Source: Gammaproteobacteria bacterium (GTDB taxonomy: Bacteria; Pseudomonadota; Gammaproteobacteria; JAABTG01). From it: a stretch of 64,000 bases of DNA. Shown one piece after another: positions 60,511 through 64,000 of the stretch. The stretch spans positions 831,643 to 895,642 of the forward strand of contig JAXHLS010000006.1 of assembly GCA_034522055.1 (NCBI GenBank), in the 5' to 3' direction. Position 1 is the stretch's first letter. Every line of letters starts with the position of its first letter. The notes under the pieces were generated by a model, which saw nothing but the letters and a program-made list of their open reading frames with translations, was not told the origin of the DNA and did no database searches. A program made the translations under genes and the position numbers.

Positions 60511-63500
60511 TCAGCCCGACAGCCCCAGCTCCAGTTCGTCCAGGCGCCTTTCCAGCTTCTTGATGGACACCGGCACGCTGGTCTTCAACTCCTGGGCATA
60601 CAGGGATACTCGCAGTTCCTCCAGCAGCCAGCGCGTTTCGGCGACATCCGCACCATGGCCCGGGGTCGTCGCCTCGCGCTCACGCAGGGCCAGGTAACGA
60701 GACTCCAGGGGAGTCAGGCGGGCGCCGAGTCGGCTATCGCGGTCCGGCTGTTGCAGCAGCCGCTGGGTCCGTACTTTCATGGCATGCAGGAAACGGGGCA
60801 GATGCCCCAGCCAACGGGCCGAGGTATGAAGCAGGAAACCGGGATACACCAGGCCCTCCAACTGGCCCCGGAGGTCTCGCCGCGCGTCTTCCATGGCGGA
60901 GCGGGGCATGTCGTCGATGGCTAGTGCCACCTCGCGCGCGAGGCGCAGGATCTCCACTACCATCGCCCCGGTATCCTCGAGATGCTTGACCAGCCGCCCC
61001 TGACCGGCGCTCGCCCGGCGCTCGAACTCGGCCTGGCTGCGCACCGCCGTCCCCTCCGCCATGAAGGTGCGCTCCACCGCCGCCAGCACCAGGGCCGTGC
61101 GCAACTCGTCGCAATCGGCGGCGTGGCGGGTGGTACCCAGGGCCGCGTACAGCAGGCACATCTGTTCCCGGTCCCCGATGCGCCGCGCCGCCTGCTTGAG
61201 CTGGGGCGCGAAGCGCAGGGCGAAGAGCCGCCGCAGCCCGCGGCGGTGTTCCTGATGGGCGGTCGCCGCGCGGTCGAACAGCCGCAGGGCCACGCGGTCA
61301 CCGCGATCCACCAGGGCGGGATAGCCCCTTAGGGTCAGGGAGCCCCGTACCTCCTCCACTACCTCCGGGAGGTCGCCGAAATCCCAGTGGGTGATGTCCT
61401 CCCGCCCCCAGCCCGCCGGCCCCCGGCCACCGAAGGCCGCCGAGGCCCGGTCGGCCCAGCGGGCCTTGAGGACGGCGAGGTCGCGCCCCGTATCCAGCGT
61501 CCCGCCGTCTTCGTCCACCAGCTTGAAACGCATGCGCAGGTGGTCCGGCAGGCCGTCCCAACGCCATTCCTCTTCGGGCACCTCGGTACCGGTCATGCGT
61601 TTGAGCTCCGCGGCCAGGGCCGGGCCCAGGGGTCCCTGGCCCCAGGGCAGGGCATCCGCCGCGGCGCGGGCGAAATCCGGCACCGGCACGAAACGCTTGC
61701 GATAGTGCTTGGGCAGGGCCCGCAGCAGCTGCTCCAGGAGTTCCCGGAACAGCCCCGGCACCAGCCAGCGCACCCCCTCGGTATCGACCCGGTTGAGCAG
61801 GGGCAGGGGCAGTTCCAGGGTCACTCCGTCCTCCTCGGCGCCGGGCGCGTGGCGGTAGGTCAGGGGCAGACGCTGGCCATCCACCTCGAGGTATTCCGGG
61901 AAACGCCGGGCATCCACTCCCTCCGGCATGGCTTCGACCAGGTCCTCGCGGGAGAGGTGAAGGGCCCGGGAACCGCCGCCGTTCTTTGTCCCGAGCCAGC
62001 GGTCCAGGGCACGGTTGCTGGCCACGTCGGCCGGCACCCGGGCGTCGAAGAACTCGAACAGACGCTCCGGCGTGACCACGATATCCCGGCGCCTGGACTT
62101 GTGCTCCAGCTCTTCCAGCTCCGTCACCAGCAGCCGGTTGTGGGCCGCGAAGGCGCCCCGTCCCCGGTAGCCCCCCGCCACCAGGGCCTCGCGGATATAG
62201 ATGGCGCGGGCCTCGGGCGAATCGATGGACTGGTAGTCCACCCGCCGCCCGCTGGCCAGCGGCAGGCCGAAGAGGGTGACCCGTTCGAAGGCCATCACGC
62301 GGCCGGCACGGGGCTCGAAGTGGGGGTCGTGGTAACGGCGGCGCACCTCGTGGGCCCCCGCCGCCTCGATCCAGGGGGGCTCCACCTGGGCCACCACCCG
62401 GGCGTAGATGCGATTGGTCTCCACCAGCTCCCCCGCCACCACCCACTTGGGCCGGCGTTTGCCCAGCAGGGTGCCGGGATGGATCTGGAAAGTGGTGTTG
62501 CGGGCACCCTGGTAGCGTTCGTCCCGCTCCTTGAAGCCGATGTTGCCCAGCAGGCCCGTGAGCACGGCCCGGTGGACGGTCTCATAGTCCGCCTCCGCCG
62601 CCTCCACCTGCACCCCCTGATCGTGGAGCAGGCCCAGCACCTGTTGATGGACATCGTGCCACTCACGCATGCGCGAGGCGTTCAGATAACGTTCCCGGCA
62701 CAGGGCCCGCAGCTTGTTGCGGGACAGGTGGCGGGCCTGTTCGTGGTAGAAGTCCCACAGGCCCACGTAGGACAGGAACTCGGAGCGCGGATCGGCCGAC
62801 TCCCGGTGCAGGGCATCGGCGGCGGCACGCTTATCCCGGGGACGCTCCCGGGGATCCTGCACCGACAGGGCGCTGGTGATGATGAGCAGCTCCCGCAGGC
62901 CGCCACCCTCCTGGGCCGCCAGGATCATGCGCCCCAGCTTGGGATCCAGGGGCAGGCGCGCCAGGCGCCGGCCGAGGGCGGTGAGACCCTTGGCGCGATC
63001 CATGGCCTGGAGCTGCTCCAGCAGCCGGTAGCCGTCGCGGATGTAACGGCCATCGGGCGGGTCCACGAAGGGAAAGTCCTCCACCCGCCCCAGGCCCAGG
63101 GCCGCCATCTGGAGGATCACGGCGGCCAGGTTCGTGCGCTGGATCTCGGGCTCGGTGTGCTCCCGACGCGCCTCGTAATCAGCCGCGTCGTAGAGCCGGA
63201 TGCAGATCCCCGGTCCGAGGCGCCCGCAGCGCCCCTTGCGCTGGTCGGCCGAGGCCCTGGACACCGCTTCCACCGGCAGCCGCTGCACTTTGCTGCGATG
63301 GCTGTAACGGCTGACGCGGGCGCGGCCCTCGTCCACCACGTAGCGGATCCCCGGTACCGTGAGGGAGGTCTCGGCCACGTTGGTGGCGAGCACGATGCGC
63401 CGCTTGCGGCCGATGGCGAAGACGCGGGCCTGCTCGGCGACGGACAGGCGGGCATACAGGGGCAGGATCTCCACCCCCGCGGGATGGTGCTTGCGCAGGG

Positions 63501-64000
63501 CTTCCTCGGCATCCCGGATCTGGCGCTCGCCGGGCAGGAATACCAGCACGTCCCCCGGGCCCTCCCGGGACAACTCGTCCACCGCCTCCACCACCCCCTG
63601 GGTGTAGTCCCGACCTTCATCCTCCCCGTCACTGCGTCCCAGGGGCCGGTAACGCACCTCCACGGGATGGCTGCGCCCCTCCACCTGGACTACGGGGGCG
63701 TCGTCGAAGTGCCGGGACAGGCGATCGGGATCGATGGTGGCAGAGGTGATGATCACCTTGAGGTCCCGGCGGCGCGCCAGCAGCCCCTTGAGGTAACCGA
63801 GGAGGAAATCGATGTTGAGGCTGCGCTCGTGGGCCTCGTCCAGGATGAGGGCCTCGTACTGCAGCAGGTCGGGGTCGCCCTGGGTCTCGGCCAGCAGGAT
63901 GCCGTCGGTCATAAGCTTGATATGGCCATCCGCCCCCACGCGGTCGTGGAAGCGCACCTTGAACCCCACCCCCTCCCCCACCCGGGTATCGAGTTCCTCG
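60511..64000 (-). CDS. hrpA: ATP-dependent RNA helicase HrpA (partial, 5' end outside window)
   Basis: DEAH-box helicase that resolves stalled ribosomes. Visible: DEAH motif (ALILDEAHERS, at about 63829-63840), SAT motif (ITSATIDPDRLSRHF), motif VI QRKGRCGRLGPG, the ratchet and OB regions, and the long bacterial HrpA C-terminal extension ending IKKLERRLDELELGL. The Walker A motif and start lie beyond 64000; the frame is open to the window end (EELDTRVGEGVGF). About 1160 of the expected ~1300 residues are present. Confidence 0.96.
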   Translation of the reverse strand, partial: EELDTRVGEGVGFKVRFHDRVGADGHIKLMTDGILLAETQGDPDLLQYEALILDEAHERSLNIDFLLGYLKGLLARRRDLKVIITSATIDPDRLSRHFDDAPVVQVEGRSHPVEVRYRPLGRSDGEDEGRDYTQGVVEAVDELSREGPGDVLVFLPGERQIRDAEEALRKHHPAGVEILPLYARLSVAEQARVFAIGRKRRIVLATNVAETSLTVPGIRYVVDEGRARVSRYSHRSKVQRLPVEAVSRASADQRKGRCGRLGPGICIRLYDAADYEARREHTEPEIQRTNLAAVILQMAALGLGRVEDFPFVDPPDGRYIRDGYRLLEQLQAMDRAKGLTALGRRLARLPLDPKLGRMILAAQEGGGLRELLIITSALSVQDPRERPRDKRAAADALHRESADPRSEFLSYVGLWDFYHEQARHLSRNKLRALCRERYLNASRMREWHDVHQQVLGLLHDQGVQVEAAEADYETVHRAVLTGLLGNIGFKERDERYQGARNTTFQIHPGTLLGKRRPKWVVAGELVETNRIYARVVAQVEPPWIEAAGAHEVRRRYHDPHFEPRAGRVMAFERVTLFGLPLASGRRVDYQSIDSPEARAIYIREALVAGGYRGRGAFAAHNRLLVTELEELEHKSRRRDIVVTPERLFEFFDARVPADVASNRALDRWLGTKNGGGSRALHLSREDLVEAMPEGVDARRFPEYLEVDGQRLPLTYRHAPGAEEDGVTLELPLPLLNRVDTEGVRWLVPGLFRELLEQLLRALPKHYRKRFVPVPDFARAAADALPWGQGPLGPALAAELKRMTGTEVPEEEWRWDGLPDHLRMRFKLVDEDGGTLDTGRDLAVLKARWADRASAAFGGRGPAGWGREDITHWDFGDLPEVVEEVRGSLTLRGYPALVDRGDRVALRLFDRAATAHQEHRRGLRRLFALRFAPQLKQAARRIGDREQMCLLYAALGTTRHAADCDELRTALVLAAVERTFMAEGTAVRSQAEFERRASAGQGRLVKHLEDTGAMVVEILRLAREVALAIDDMPRSAMEDARRDLRGQLEGLVYPGFLLHTSARWLGHLPRFLHAMKVRTQRLLQQPDRDSRLGARLTPLESRYLALREREATTPGHGADVAETRWLLEELRVSLYAQELKTSVPVSIKKLERRLDELELGLSG

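Overview
This is a GC-rich window from the chromosome of a gammaproteobacterium. The core gene orders pyrG-kdsA-eno-ftsB and gyrA-serC-(serA)-pheA-hisC-tyrA-aroA-cmk-rpsA-ihfB-lapB-pyrF are typical of that class. A soxXA pair and a Tat-exported copper-enzyme candidate resembling thiocyanate dehydrogenase point to a chemolithotrophic sulfur oxidiser of the Chromatiales/Thiohalobacter/Thioalkalivibrio kind. The genus is inference; no rRNA or tRNA gene was seen.

Region 1 (about 0.04-20 kb, all minus strand) is the accessory and most interesting part. Read in the direction of transcription it runs: soxX, soxA, a sox-coupled 252-residue protein of unknown function, a 0.55 kb array of five palindromic repeats, an exported superoxide-reductase-like protein, a thioredoxin-fold protein that has lost its CxxC, the thiocyanate-dehydrogenase-like Tat protein, and then a tightly overlapping block of metal-efflux genes. 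That block has two periplasmic adaptors and a CusA-type RND pump, two more adaptors and a second RND pump of a different metal class, a cytochrome c with a long repeat-rich Pro/Ala linker, and a small acidic protein. No TolC-like outer-membrane factor is present. A working model is periplasmic oxidation of thiocyanate (or a similar sulfur anion) by a copper enzyme. The efflux genes and thioredoxin-like protein would manage copper, the cytochrome would take the electrons, and SoxXA would feed the sulfur product into the Sox pathway.

Region 2 (20.5-38.6 kb) is mostly housekeeping: ftsB-eno-kdsA-pyrG, divergent pepN, two lipoproteins, endonuclease V, a LexA with an unusual DNA-binding half, ilvD, a cupin, argE, argA, pyrF and lapB. 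Region 3 (38.8-53.6 kb) is the ihfB-rpsA-cmk-aroA-tyrA-hisC-pheA-serA-serC-gyrA block, followed by an SDR and a diguanylate cyclase. Region 4 (54-64 kb) holds a DUF302 protein, a Sel1-repeat protein, a FadL-type outer-membrane protein facing a long-chain acyl-CoA ligase, a DUF2939 protein and the 3' part of hrpA, which runs off the window.

The intergenic spaces are unusually rich in repeats. There are palindromes around GTCGGGATGAATCCCGAC, units built on AACCGCGAAAGACGCGAAA, heptamer arrays of GTGAATA, a 131-bp near-identical pair 44 kb apart, and a 70-bp inverted pair. I saw no transposase, CRISPR array or prophage.
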